This document shows, piece after piece, positions 7,566 to 16,079 of a stretch of 32,918 nt of DNA. The first letter of the stretch is position 1. Every line of letters starts with the position of its first letter. The notes under the pieces were generated by a model that saw nothing but the letters and a program-made list of their open reading frames with translations, was not told where the DNA came from and did not search any database. Source of the DNA: Propionibacteriaceae bacterium UBA7704 (lineage in GTDB: Bacteria; Actinomycetota; Actinomycetes; Propionibacteriales; Propionibacteriaceae); NCBI GenBank assembly GCA_002482525.1, contig DLGC01000025.1:284-33201 (forward strand). The letters are read 5' to 3'. The position numbers and the translations under genes were made by a program.

Positions 7566-8986
7566 GTCTGACTGATCCGAACCAACCGCTCACCACCAGC
7601 ACCGGCACCTCGCTGACCGATGCGGCACGAGACCACCTGTGGGGGCATTTCACCCGCCATTCCGTCTACGAGCCGGTCGAAGCAGGCGGGAAGGGCGCAG
7701 AGGTTCCCGTGATCGTGCGCGGTTCCGGCCATCACATCTGGGACGCCGCCGGCAACCGCTACATCGACGGACTGTCGGGACTGTTCACCGTCCAGGTCGG
7801 CCACGGACGCACCGAATTGGCTCAGGCCGCGGCCAAGCAGGCCGAGCAGTTGGCCTTCTTCCCGCTGTGGAGCTACGCCCACCCGGCTGCCATCGAACTC
7901 GCCGAACGCTTGGCCGGATATGCCCCGGCCGATCTCAACCGGGTGTTCTTCACCAGCGGTGGCGGCGAAGCGGTCGAGGCGGCGTGGAAGCTAGCCAAGC
8001 AGTACTTCAAGCTGACCGGCAAGACCGAAAAGACCAAGGTGATCTCCCGTTCGATCGCCTACCACGGCACTCCGCACGGCGCCCTGTCGATCACCGGCAT
8101 TCCCGACATCAAGACGGTCTTCGAGCCGCTGGTTCCTGGCGCATTGAAGGTACCCAACACCTGCTTCTACCGCGCCCCTGAGGAGTTCGCCGACGACGAG
8201 TACGCCTTCGGCCAGTGGGCAGCCAACCAGATCGCCGAGATGATCGAAGCCGAAGGCCCCGACACGGTGGCCGCACTCTTCCTGGAGCCGGTTCAGAACT
8301 CCGGCGGCTGCTTCCCGCCGCCGCCGGGATACTTCCAGCGGGTACGGGAGATCTGCGACCAATATGACGTGCTGCTGGTCTCGGATGAGACCATCTGCGC
8401 CTTCGGACGTATCGGTTCAATGTTCGCCTGCAACGACTTCGACTACGTGCCCGACATCATCACCTGCGCCAAGGGTCTGAGTTCGGGTTATTCACCGATC
8501 GGCGCCATGATCGCTTCGGAGAGGCTGTTCGAGCCGTTCCGTCATGGAACCACGGCTTTCGCTCATGGCTACACCTTCGGCGGCCATCCGGTTTCGGCGG
8601 CGGTCGCCCTGGCCAATCTGGACCTCATGGAGGCCGAGGGCCTGAACCAACGGGTCAAGGATCTGGCGCCGGCGTTCAAAGCGCAACTGGAGACGCTGCT
8701 GGACATCCCGATCGTCGGAGACGTTCGCGGTGCCGGCTACTTCTACGGCATTGAACTGGTCAAGGACAAGGCCACTCGCGAGACCTTCAACGAGGAGGAA
8801 TCCGAGAAGTTGCTGCGTGGCTTCCTGTCCAAGGCGCTGTATGAGGCCGGCCTGTACTGTCGCGCCGACGACCGTGGCGACCCTGTCATCCAGTTGGCTC
8901 CGCCGCTGACCATCGGCGAGGAGGAGTTCGCCGAAATCACTGCGATCCTGCGAAAGGTGCTGACCGAGGCGTCCGAGCTGCTGTGA
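7562..8986 (+). CDS. Class III aminotransferase, putrescine/diamine type
   Basis: 474-residue PLP enzyme. TSGGGEAVEAAWKLAKQY lies near 131-148, Asp275 in VSDETICAFGR binds the PLP ring nitrogen, and Lys304 in TCAKGLSSGYSP forms the Schiff base. YTFGGHPVSAAVAL follows. The overall pattern is that of the omega-amine:pyruvate / putrescine aminotransferases (SpuC-like), often annotated simply as aspartate aminotransferase family. It would convert putrescine or a related diamine to the aminoaldehyde. It is cotranscribed with the Lrp regulator and divergent from the importer. No aldehyde dehydrogenase for the next step is in the window. Substrate is inferred from context. Confidence 0.8.
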   Translation: MSLTDPNQPLTTSTGTSLTDAARDHLWGHFTRHSVYEPVEAGGKGAEVPVIVRGSGHHIWDAAGNRYIDGLSGLFTVQVGHGRTELAQAAAKQAEQLAFFPLWSYAHPAAIELAERLAGYAPADLNRVFFTSGGGEAVEAAWKLAKQYFKLTGKTEKTKVISRSIAYHGTPHGALSITGIPDIKTVFEPLVPGALKVPNTCFYRAPEEFADDEYAFGQWAANQIAEMIEAEGPDTVAALFLEPVQNSGGCFPPPPGYFQRVREICDQYDVLLVSDETICAFGRIGSMFACNDFDYVPDIITCAKGLSSGYSPIGAMIASERLFEPFRHGTTAFAHGYTFGGHPVSAAVALANLDLMEAEGLNQRVKDLAPAFKAQLETLLDIPIVGDVRGAGYFYGIELVKDKATRETFNEEESEKLLRGFLSKALYEAGLYCRADDRGDPVIQLAPPLTIGEEEFAEITAILRKVLTEASELL

Positions 8987-8994
8987 GCAACTGC

Positions 8995-9031
8995 GCACAA
9001 CCCCACATCCTCATCGGGTGCGGGGTTGTGC
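8995..9031. terminator. Bidirectional hairpin terminator
   Basis: GCACAACCCC at 8995-9004 pairs perfectly with 9022-9031. After one mismatch, CATCC pairs with GGGTG (one wobble) around a TCATC loop. It lies between two convergent genes and can serve both. Confidence 0.8.
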
Positions 9032-9046
9032 TGCGTCTAGGGCCCG

Positions 9047-9556
9047 CTAGTCCAAAGCGCGGCGCAGGCTTTCCCACCCGGACTCGAGCTTCTCGACCCG
9101 AGCCACCAGATCGGCGTCCACCGCGGCGGCGGACTCGTCTTTGGCGACGGGAGTTGCTTCAGATTCGACAGCACGGGGTCGACGAGCGAACCGTAGATAG
9201 CCAACGGCGATGGTGAGCAATAGGGCTGCGGTCACGACCGCGAATCGCCAGCCGCTGCTGTCCATGGAGAAGGCCATCCCCACCGAGGAGATCATCGTGA
9301 AGACCCCGCCCAGCAGCAGCCCGTTGGCGATCACTTCCAGCCGACGCGATAGCGACAGCGAGACCGCGGAGACCACGGTGGCGATCACCAGCAGCAACAC
9401 GCCGAAGATCAGCCGCCAGGTTTCGCGCGAAGCTCCGCCATCGTCGGTCCACTCCGGTTCGGGATAAAACGTGAGCAGCCCGATCCACACAAAGGAGACC
9501 AGCACCAGTCCCAAGAAGATGGCGAAGATGGTCTGCAGTGCCGCATTGCGCCTCAT
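9047..9556 (-). CDS. Small membrane protein of unknown function
   Basis: 169-residue protein with four hydrophobic stretches (near residues 9-29, 45-66, 75-95 and 100-120), a basic FARRPR stop-transfer, then an acidic cytoplasmic tail ending in a short coiled-coil-like VARVEKLESGWESLRRALD. I do not recognise a named family. A GTG two codons earlier is possible. The ATG is preferred because a TAGGGT -10 element ends six bases before it, as in other leaderless genes here. It converges with the aminotransferase and diverges from the methyltransferase-like gene. Function cannot be inferred. Confidence 0.7.
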   Translation of the reverse strand: MRRNAALQTIFAIFLGLVLVSFVWIGLLTFYPEPEWTDDGGASRETWRLIFGVLLLVIATVVSAVSLSLSRRLEVIANGLLLGGVFTMISSVGMAFSMDSSGWRFAVVTAALLLTIAVGYLRFARRPRAVESEATPVAKDESAAAVDADLVARVEKLESGWESLRRALD

Positions 9557-9562
9557 GGACAC

Positions 9563-9568
9563 ACCCTA
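9563..9568 (-). promoter_or_regulatory. -10 element, leaderless promoter of membrane protein
   Basis: TAGGGT on the minus strand, six bases before ATG 9556. The -35 region is weak. Confidence 0.35.
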
Positions 9569-9612
9569 GCGGTGCGCACCGACACTCATCAGGGTCCTGC
9601 CATCATGGCGGT

Positions 9613-10269
9613 GTGGAATCAATCACGCTGGGCCGGGCCGAGACCGAGCACGGCGAAGTGGTGCTCCGACAACGCGGGGAGATCATCGAACTGGTCGTCA
9701 ACGGTGTCTTCGCCATGGACAGCGTGGACGCGACCTCCGAACACGCACTGGCCGACGCTGCCGGCGATCCTCCCCGACGGGTGCTCGTCGGCGGGCTGGG
9801 GCTGGGTTTCACCACCGCGCGGCTGCTTGATCGCGGAGCAACCAAGGTCCGTGTCGTCGAACTCGCCGAGCCTCTGATCGCCTGGGCCCAAGCCGGACTC
9901 ACCGATCAGCTCCGACGCATCAGCGCCGATCCCCGGGTGGAGTTGGTCGTCGGCGACATTGCCGATGAGTTGAGTACGGGGTCACCGAGGTGGGATGCGA
10001 TTCTGCTCGATGTCGACAACGGACCCAGCTTCCTGATCCACGACCACAACCAGCAGGTCTACGCCGAGCCGTTGCTGGCCCGGGCGCTGGCGCTGCTGAA
10101 TCCCGGTGGAGCGCTGGTCATCTGGTGCGAGACGGCCAGCCCCGACCTGGAGGTCACGCTGCGACGCCTTGCCACCGACGTGGCGGCGATCAGGGTGCCG
10201 GTGAGTCGGGAGGGCCGAGAGTTCGAGTACGCGCTCTATCGGGTCACTGCCCCGATCCAACGCGGCTAG
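9613..10269 (+). CDS. Spermidine synthase-like SAM-fold protein
   Basis: 218-residue protein with the class I methyltransferase/spermidine synthase fold. The nucleotide-binding glycine loop is VLVGGLGLGF near 58-67, the acidic end of strand 2 is VVELAEP, strand 3 gives VVGDIAD near 112-118, and the post-strand-4 motif is LLDVDNGP near 131-138. True aminopropyltransferases carry GGGDG and a DSTDP-like loop. Both differ here, and the N-terminal barrel is very short. It may therefore be a methyltransferase or a non-catalytic relative. Start is GTG 9613. The open frame before it is divergent-promoter sequence. It sits between two polyamine-type transport loci, which makes a link to amine metabolism tempting but unproven. 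Confidence 0.72.
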   Translation: MESITLGRAETEHGEVVLRQRGEIIELVVNGVFAMDSVDATSEHALADAAGDPPRRVLVGGLGLGFTTARLLDRGATKVRVVELAEPLIAWAQAGLTDQLRRISADPRVELVVGDIADELSTGSPRWDAILLDVDNGPSFLIHDHNQQVYAEPLLARALALLNPGGALVIWCETASPDLEVTLRRLATDVAAIRVPVSREGREFEYALYRVTAPIQRG

Positions 10270-10275
10270 GAGTGC

Positions 10276-11337
10276 TCAGGCAGCGGGCTTGGCCAGCACC
10301 GAGGTGGACGCCACGGCCACGTGAAGCTGATCACCGGGCATCACCCGGTCGGTGGCTGCATGCTGCAGGCGCACCTCGATGCCGCCCTCAGTGTGGGCCA
10401 AGGTTCTCCGGAAGCTGCCCAAGAAGCTGGTCTCGGTGACGATCACGTCGAAGCCAGGTTCCGTGTTGGCCACCAGCCGCAGATCTTCCGGGCGCAGATA
10501 CACCTCGACGGCACCGTCGGCTACCGGCTCCCGCAACACCAACTGCTGGCCCAGCACCGATACCTGACCATCGCGAGCCAGGCCAGGAACCTTGCTGGAC
10601 AATCCGACGAATTCTGCGACTGTGGCGGTGGCCGGGCGCAGGTACAGCTCTTCGGGGGTCCCGATCTGCTCGATACTGCCGTGGCCCATCACCGCGACCC
10701 GATCCGAGACCGCCAGAGCTTCCTCCTGATCGTGGGTCACGAAGACCGTCGTGATGCCCAGCCGCAACTGAATGCGCCGGATCTCGTCGCGTAGCTGCAC
10801 CCGCACCTTGGCGTCCAACGCCGACAGCGGCTCGTCCAGCAGCAATACCCGCGGCTCGGTGACCAAGGCCCGAGCCAACGCGACGCGCTGCTGCTGACCA
10901 CCGGAGAGTTGATGCGGATACCGCTCACCGAACTCGTCCAGGCCGACCATCTCCAGTGCCTCACTCGCCCGACGGCTCGCCTCGGCCTTGGCAACCTTGC
11001 GACGACGCAACCCGTAGGCGACATTGTCGATCACCCGCAGGTGCGGAAACAGCGAGTACGACTGAAAGACCATTCCGATGTCTCGGTGATTCACCGGAAT
11101 CGCCGAGACATCCTGGCCGCCGAAACGGACTTCCCCGGCATCGGAGGTCTCCAACCCGGCGAGCACTCGCAACGCCGTGGTCTTGCCGCAGCCCGAGGGG
11201 CCCAGCAGAGACACGAACTCCCCCGGCGCGACGTCGAGGTCGAGAGCGTCGAGAACGACTCGGTCACCGAAGCTCTTGGTGATCTGACGCAACTCGACTC
11301 GGGTCCCTGACTTCTGCTCGACCGCGATGCCCATCAT
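10276..11337 (-). CDS. ABC importer ATPase (second polyamine/iron-type system)
   Basis: 353-residue ATPase: Walker A GPSGCGKT near 46-53, Q-loop VFQSYSLFPHL, signature LSGGQQQR near 144-151, Walker B VLLLDEP near 164-170, THDQEEA switch region, and a C-terminal TOBE-like domain with VYLRPEDLRLV. It is related to, but clearly different from, the PotA-like protein at 4487-5584. The ATG overlaps the permease stop (ATGA). It ends six bases from the convergent spermidine-synthase-like gene. It is last of four genes for one importer. The family covers polyamine, Fe3+, thiamine and phosphonate uptake. Confidence 0.85.
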   Translation of the reverse strand: MMGIAVEQKSGTRVELRQITKSFGDRVVLDALDLDVAPGEFVSLLGPSGCGKTTALRVLAGLETSDAGEVRFGGQDVSAIPVNHRDIGMVFQSYSLFPHLRVIDNVAYGLRRRKVAKAEASRRASEALEMVGLDEFGERYPHQLSGGQQQRVALARALVTEPRVLLLDEPLSALDAKVRVQLRDEIRRIQLRLGITTVFVTHDQEEALAVSDRVAVMGHGSIEQIGTPEELYLRPATATVAEFVGLSSKVPGLARDGQVSVLGQQLVLREPVADGAVEVYLRPEDLRLVANTEPGFDVIVTETSFLGSFRRTLAHTEGGIEVRLQHAATDRVMPGDQLHVAVASTSVLAKPAA

Positions 11338-12137
11338 GCTTCCTTCCGTAGCGAAATGCGTCCTAGACGACCGATGACGATCAGCAGGCCGAAAGCCAGC
11401 GCCAAGGCCAACAAGGTGAACATCGACGAGGCGTAGCCGTCCATCTTGGCAACCACGAACAGCGACGTTTGCAGAACCTGTCGGTTCAGAAGCGAAGCGA
11501 TGGTGAACTCACCCAGGACCGCCGCGGTGGAGATCAGCGAAGCGGCCAAGAGGCCGGCCCTCAGGTTCGGCACCAACACCAACACCAAGGTCGCCAGCCA
11601 CCCAGCACCACTGGCACGCGAGGCTTCTGCCAAGGTCGTCAGATCGATGGCATCAATCGATGCCTGAATGGACCGAAAGGCGAACGGAAGGACTGTGATG
11701 CCATAGGCGAAGGCAAGCGTCCAAGCGCCGGTTCCGAGGGTGTGTCCGATCACTTGGTAGATCGGGCTCAGGCCCACCACCAACACGATGGCTGGAATCG
11801 AAATCGGCAACAGCACCAAGAACTCGAAGGCGCGTCGCAGTTGGGGCAGCCGCAGGTTGATCAGAATCATCGTCGGCGCCAAGAGCACCAGAACAATCCC
11901 CACCGTCACCACGGCCAGAATCAGGGAGTTGGTCAGACCGATCCATAGCGGCTTCAGGACGTGTTGATTGTTCGAATCGAAGAGGCCCGCCCAGTGAGCC
12001 ACGGTGAGACCACCGCTGTCGCCATCGCGGAATGTATACATCACCGTGGACAGCAAGGGGATCGCGAACAGGATGCCGATCACGCTGCCAATCAGCCAGC
12101 GGGCACCGCGGCTCGGCTCGATTCCGATGGCCTTCAT
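11334..12137 (-). CDS. ABC importer permease, second subunit
   Basis: 267-residue membrane protein with about six helices. The EAA-type loop is LAEASRASGAGWLATLVLVL. The frame is open further upstream inside the previous gene. ATG 12137 sharing ATGA with that gene's stop gives the normal permease N-terminus (MKAIGIEPSRGARW). It works with the other permease to form the channel. Its ATGA overlap with the ATPase gene shows a compact operon. Substrate unknown. Confidence 0.82.
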   Translation of the reverse strand: MKAIGIEPSRGARWLIGSVIGILFAIPLLSTVMYTFRDGDSGGLTVAHWAGLFDSNNQHVLKPLWIGLTNSLILAVVTVGIVLVLLAPTMILINLRLPQLRRAFEFLVLLPISIPAIVLVVGLSPIYQVIGHTLGTGAWTLAFAYGITVLPFAFRSIQASIDAIDLTTLAEASRASGAGWLATLVLVLVPNLRAGLLAASLISTAAVLGEFTIASLLNRQVLQTSLFVVAKMDGYASSMFTLLALALAFGLLIVIGRLGRISLRKEA

Positions 12138-13063
12138 GACTGCCACCGCGCAGTCCGCCGCTGAATCGCGGCATAGGCCCACATGACGAGGCTGACTACC
12201 ACCACCATGCCCAGCGCCAGCACCCCGGCCAGGTTCTGCCGACCGAGCAGCGTTTCGCTCGTCAGGGCCGTGCGGATCTGCAAGGTGACGATCTGGGAGC
12301 CCTGGCTGGCTAGTGCTGCTGCGGTTGCGTAGGAGGAGAAGGCATTGGCAAACAGCAGCAGCAGGCTGGCCAGGAAGGACGGCGCGAGCACCGGTAGACC
12401 GATATGCAGCCAGAATCCACGCCGGGTTCCCCCCAAGGTGAGGTTGGCCTCCGCCCACTGCGGCTTGAGCGCAGCCATGGCCGGGCTGAAGGTGATCACC
12501 ATGAGCGGCACTTGAAAGTAGAGGTAGGGCAGGATCAGACCGGGCAGATCATAAATCCAGGCACCATTGGCGAAGATGTCGATGCCCAAGTAGTGAGCCA
12601 CACCTTGGGTCAGCACGCCATGCACGCCGATGGTGGCAATGAAGGCGAAAGCCAGCATCACGCCGCCGAACTGGGCCAGGACACCGGCCGCGGCGTCGAC
12701 GGCGCTGCGAATAGTGCCCGTCTCGGGAAGGCCCAGCATCGCGTAGCACACGGCTGCTCCCAGCACGGCTCCGACCACGGCCGTCAGCAGCGACAGCCAG
12801 GTTGAATTCCAAAAGGTTGCCATGATGACGGGGTCGGCCAGCGACGCCAGATTCGACAGGTCCACATGGCCGTCGACAACGATTCCGCTACCCACGGCGA
12901 GCACTGTGGGTAGCGCAAGGAAGAACAACAAATACAGTCCGAAGGGCAGCAATCCAAGCCAGGCCAGGTCCAACCGCGCCCACAGACGCGGCGTCCGGGG
13001 TGAGACATCGTGTCCCACCCCGGCGCCGACGGTCAGGCTGTTTGCCTCAGCCAGAGCACTCAC
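12134..13063 (-). CDS. ABC importer permease, first subunit
   Basis: 309-residue permease with about six hydrophobic helices. The EAA-type motif is in WAEANLTLGGTRRGFWLHIG, followed by a Pro-rich hinge. The long frame upstream is an overlap with the solute-binding gene. The GTG at 13063 shares GTGA with that gene's stop and gives a plausible cytoplasmic N-terminus ahead of the first helix (LGLLPFGLYLLFFLALP). Second gene of the importer operon. Confidence 0.82.
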   Translation of the reverse strand: MSALAEANSLTVGAGVGHDVSPRTPRLWARLDLAWLGLLPFGLYLLFFLALPTVLAVGSGIVVDGHVDLSNLASLADPVIMATFWNSTWLSLLTAVVGAVLGAAVCYAMLGLPETGTIRSAVDAAAGVLAQFGGVMLAFAFIATIGVHGVLTQGVAHYLGIDIFANGAWIYDLPGLILPYLYFQVPLMVITFSPAMAALKPQWAEANLTLGGTRRGFWLHIGLPVLAPSFLASLLLLFANAFSSYATAAALASQGSQIVTLQIRTALTSETLLGRQNLAGVLALGMVVVVSLVMWAYAAIQRRTARWQS

Positions 13064-14196
13064 TGAACGGCCGCGGCCCACTTCTCGCCGAGCAGCGTGC
13101 CGGCGGCATCGCTTTGCGCGGCGGTCGGGACCACCGAGTCGGCCGGGGCTGCGGGCAGCTTCGCGGCCAGGGCGGCATCGATCGTGCCGGCACTGGTCAT
13201 GGCGTCCATACGCACCGGACGGGCACCACCCTTGAGCCACATGTTCTGAGCAGCGTCGGAGTACAGGAACTCCTCCCACAACCGTGCGGCGGCCGGATGC
13301 GGGGCCTCCTTGTTGATCGCCTGGTTGTAGTAGGCCGCGTAGCCCGTGCCGGGCAGGATGGTGACCTTCCAGCTGGCCTTGTCAGCGGTGTGAGCAGCGT
13401 TGAGGTAGTCCCAGTCGAAGACCACGGGGGTCTCGCCGCTGGTCACCGTCGCGGTGGTCACGTCCACCTTGAGCAGGTTTCCGGCCTTCTTCATTTGGGA
13501 GAAGAAGTCGATGCCGGGCGTGTAGTCGTCCAAGGTGCCACCATTCTGGACGGTGGCCAGGCCGACCGCACCGAAAGCTGCACCAGCTTGGGTCGGATCG
13601 CCGTTGAGCGCCACCGCGCCCTTGTACTTAACGCCCAGCAGGTCCTTCAGACTGGTCGGCTCAGGGTACTTCGCCGAGTCGTAGCCGATCGACATGTAGC
13701 CGCCGTAGTCACCGGTGTAAGCACCGTTGGCATCCTTGAGGTTGGCCGGGATGTCTTCCCAGGTGGCCACCTTGTAGGGGGCGAACTGGTCAGTGTTCTG
13801 CAGGGTCACGGTCAGGCCCAGGTCGAAGACGTCGGGAGCGGTATCGAGGCCGGCATTGGTCTTGGCCGCCTGGATCTCTTCTGCACTCGAGACGTCTGGG
13901 GACTGCTCGTTGATGGTGATCTCGGGGTAGGCCGCGGCAAAGGCGTCCAAGATCTCGCCGTAGTTGGCCCAGTCGCGGGGAAGGGCGATGACGTTGAGGG
14001 TGCCCTCCGCCTTCGCGGCAGCTTCCAGGTCGGCCATGGTGCCGAAGTCCGACAGGCTGGTGGCGGTGGCCGCCTTATCGCCGCCGGCGGTGGACGGGGT
14101 GCTCCCGCCGGCGCAAGCAGTCAGTGTCAGTGCCAGGCTCGCCGAAACGGCCACGCCAGCAACAAGCCGGCGCCCGAATGTGGACAGCAGGTGCAT
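13060..14196 (-). CDS. Extracellular solute-binding lipoprotein, family 1
   Basis: 378-residue binding protein. The signal peptide has a basic FGRR start and lipobox LTAC, with the lipidated Cys near 28, followed by a Ser/Thr/Gly-rich linker. The mature domain contains GTLNVIALPRDWANYGEIL and PDVFDLGLTV, as in binding proteins of polyamine, iron or aminoethylphosphonate importers. The ATG 14196 start is supported by GAAGGGAAC just upstream. An earlier in-frame codon has no such site. It delivers ligand to the two permeases and ATPase downstream. The ligand is not determinable, though the nearby spermidine-synthase-like gene hints at an amine. Confidence 0.83.
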   Translation of the reverse strand: MHLLSTFGRRLVAGVAVSASLALTLTACAGGSTPSTAGGDKAATATSLSDFGTMADLEAAAKAEGTLNVIALPRDWANYGEILDAFAAAYPEITINEQSPDVSSAEEIQAAKTNAGLDTAPDVFDLGLTVTLQNTDQFAPYKVATWEDIPANLKDANGAYTGDYGGYMSIGYDSAKYPEPTSLKDLLGVKYKGAVALNGDPTQAGAAFGAVGLATVQNGGTLDDYTPGIDFFSQMKKAGNLLKVDVTTATVTSGETPVVFDWDYLNAAHTADKASWKVTILPGTGYAAYYNQAINKEAPHPAAARLWEEFLYSDAAQNMWLKGGARPVRMDAMTSAGTIDAALAAKLPAAPADSVVPTAAQSDAAGTLLGEKWAAAVQ

Positions 14197-14229
14197 GTGG
14201 TTCCCTTCAGGTAGTCGCCGACCTCTACA

Positions 14230-14241
14230 CACTGATCAGTG
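14230..14241. promoter_or_regulatory. 12-bp palindrome upstream of second importer
   Basis: CACTGATCAGTG is a perfect palindrome followed by a further TGATCA step. It lies 34 bases before the solute-binding gene and is a likely operator. The regulator is unknown. Confidence 0.4.
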
Positions 14242-14355
14242 ATCAATGGCCGGACGCACGCACCGTAGGGAACCGCAGTGACGAACAGAGCCTCGCTTGG
14301 TGAATTCCTCGCTCAGTTTCGATGTCGCATTGCTGCTGCCTGCCTCGTGGCGAAC

Positions 14356-15696
14356 TCAGATACCGACGTCCTCCAGCATTTCGGTCACCAAGGCAGCAAT
14401 CGGCGAGCGCTCCGAGCGAGTCAGGGTGACGTGTGCGAACAGCGGGTTGCCCTTCAGCCGCTCGACCACTGCGACAACCCCGTCGTGGCGTCCAACGCGC
14501 AGGTTGTCGCGCTGGCCCACATCGTGGGTGAGCACCACTCGGGAGTTCTGGCCGATGCGAGACAGCACCGTGAGCAGCACATTGCGCTCCAGAGATTGCG
14601 CCTCGTCGACGATCACGAAGGCGTCATGCAGGGACCGGCCTCGAATGTGGGTCAGTGGCAGCACTTCCAGCATCTCCTGGGCGAGCACCTCATCGATCAC
14701 ATTCTTCGAGGTCACCGAGCTCAAGGTGTCGAACACGGCCTGGCCCCAGGGGTTCATCTTCTCGTTCTCGCTGCCTGGCAGGTAGCCCAGTTCCTGGCCG
14801 CCCACGGCGTACAGCGGACGGAACACGATCACCTTGGAGTATTGGCGACGTTCCAACACCGCCTCCAAGCCTGCGCACAAGGCCAGCGCCGATTTGCCGG
14901 TGCCGGCACGTCCACCCAACGACACGATGCCCACGTCGGAGTCCATCAAGATGTCCAAAGCGACGCGCTGTTCTGCGGAGCGGCCGTGGATGCCGAAGAC
15001 CTCACGGTCCTTGATCAGTTTCACGGTGCCGTCGGCCATCATGCGACCCAGCGCGGAGGAGCTGCTGGCGTGCAGCACCACCCCGGTGTGGGCGGGCAGA
15101 TCGACGGTCTCGGGAACGGTCGCCGACCCTTCGGCGTACAGCGTCTCGACGCTGGCATCGGTGACATCGAGTTCGGCCATGCCGGTCCACCCGGTGTCGG
15201 GGGTGAGTTCGTTGCGGTACTCCTCTGCGGCCAGCCCGACCGCAGATGCCTTCACCCGCATCGGCAGGTCCTTGCTGACCAGCACGACGTCGTTGCCCTC
15301 AGCGCGGTAGTTCAGTGCCACGGCGAGAATGCGGGAGTCGTTGTCACCGAGCCGGAAGCCGGCGGGGAGTACTTCGGGATCGGTGTGGTTGAGTTCCACC
15401 CGCACGGTGCCTTCGGCTTCGTTCACCGGTACCGGGGCGTCCAGCCGGCCATAGGTGACTCGTAGTTCATCGAGGAACCGCAGCGCGGTGCGGGCGAAGT
15501 ATCCCAGCTCGGGATGGTGACGTTTTGCTTCGAGTTCGGTGATCACCACCAGCGGGACCACTACCGAGTGCTCGTCGAACTTGCGCAGGGCCTGCGGATC
15601 GCTCAGCAGGACCGAAGTGTCGATCACATACGTCTTCAATGCCACTGCTTGGTCGCGGGTCCCGGAGAACGCGGTCCGAGTAGAGGTGCGCGGCAT
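14356..15696 (-). CDS. phoH2: PIN-PhoH domain protein (PhoH2)
   Basis: 446-residue fusion of an N-terminal PIN ribonuclease domain and a C-terminal PhoH ATPase. PIN acidic residues include Asp26 (YVIDTSVLL) and Glu54 (VITELEAKR), with GDNDSRILA and VLVSKDLPMRVKA further on. Walker A GGRAGTGKS is at 261-269 and Walker B VIVDEAQ at 361-367. Mycobacterial PhoH2 is a sequence-specific RNA helicase/RNase and the toxin of a PhoAT pair. No separate antitoxin-like gene is convincing immediately upstream. ATG 15696 has AAGGA five bases before it. In M. tuberculosis phoH2 (Rv1095) lies near the same prenyl-transferase-to-greA block as here. Confidence 0.88.
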   Translation of the reverse strand: MPRTSTRTAFSGTRDQAVALKTYVIDTSVLLSDPQALRKFDEHSVVVPLVVITELEAKRHHPELGYFARTALRFLDELRVTYGRLDAPVPVNEAEGTVRVELNHTDPEVLPAGFRLGDNDSRILAVALNYRAEGNDVVLVSKDLPMRVKASAVGLAAEEYRNELTPDTGWTGMAELDVTDASVETLYAEGSATVPETVDLPAHTGVVLHASSSSALGRMMADGTVKLIKDREVFGIHGRSAEQRVALDILMDSDVGIVSLGGRAGTGKSALALCAGLEAVLERRQYSKVIVFRPLYAVGGQELGYLPGSENEKMNPWGQAVFDTLSSVTSKNVIDEVLAQEMLEVLPLTHIRGRSLHDAFVIVDEAQSLERNVLLTVLSRIGQNSRVVLTHDVGQRDNLRVGRHDGVVAVVERLKGNPLFAHVTLTRSERSPIAALVTEMLEDVGI

Positions 15697-16079
15697 GTCG
15701 ATCCTTGTCCGGGCCGAACGTCACCCACGTCCGGCGCCTGTCCTTGGCTAGCCGGAGGGGTATGGGCCCGGTGATGGCCCGCGAGTCAGGCTCAACAGAG
15801 CGGGACGTCGCATGGGTACCTCTCGTCGAAAGGGCGGGGCGCCCCCTCGCAGTTCGAGCCTATGCGCGTTTCCTGGCCGATTGTCATCTCGACACGCAGA
15901 GCGAAACCGTGCAGAAATGCTGGTCAGACGGATAGCGCCAACAATTCAGGGTGAGGAAATCCGCCCGTTACGCTGCGGTCTCCTCCCTGTGGTGGGACCA
16001 TGGAATTGCCTGGCCGAAGGGCGCCCTACCCAGCGCCGCGAAGCCCAGGCACGTGGTGTCAAGCGTAAGGACCCCCCCC
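15697..16079. other. 383-bp divergent intergenic region, no gene seen
   Basis: It separates the start of phoH2 from the first protease. Reading frames through it have no recognisable product, and I find no tRNA, known riboswitch consensus or terminator. A 5-bp stem (CCCGC/GCGGG) lies near 15779-15812. It should hold promoters for both flanking genes, but no clear -35/-10 pair stands out. TAAGGA at 16066-16071 is the first protease's ribosome-binding site. Confidence 0.5.

Noticed and set aside
15467..15724. Possible PhoAT-like antitoxin overlapping the start of phoH2
   Set aside because: The 85-codon frame lies mostly inside phoH2 in another frame and has no ribosome-binding site or antitoxin-like features.
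15700..16079. Possible c-di-AMP or other riboswitch before the secreted proteases
   Set aside because: I compared the region by eye with the conserved blocks I remember for ydaO-type and c-di-GMP elements and found no convincing match.
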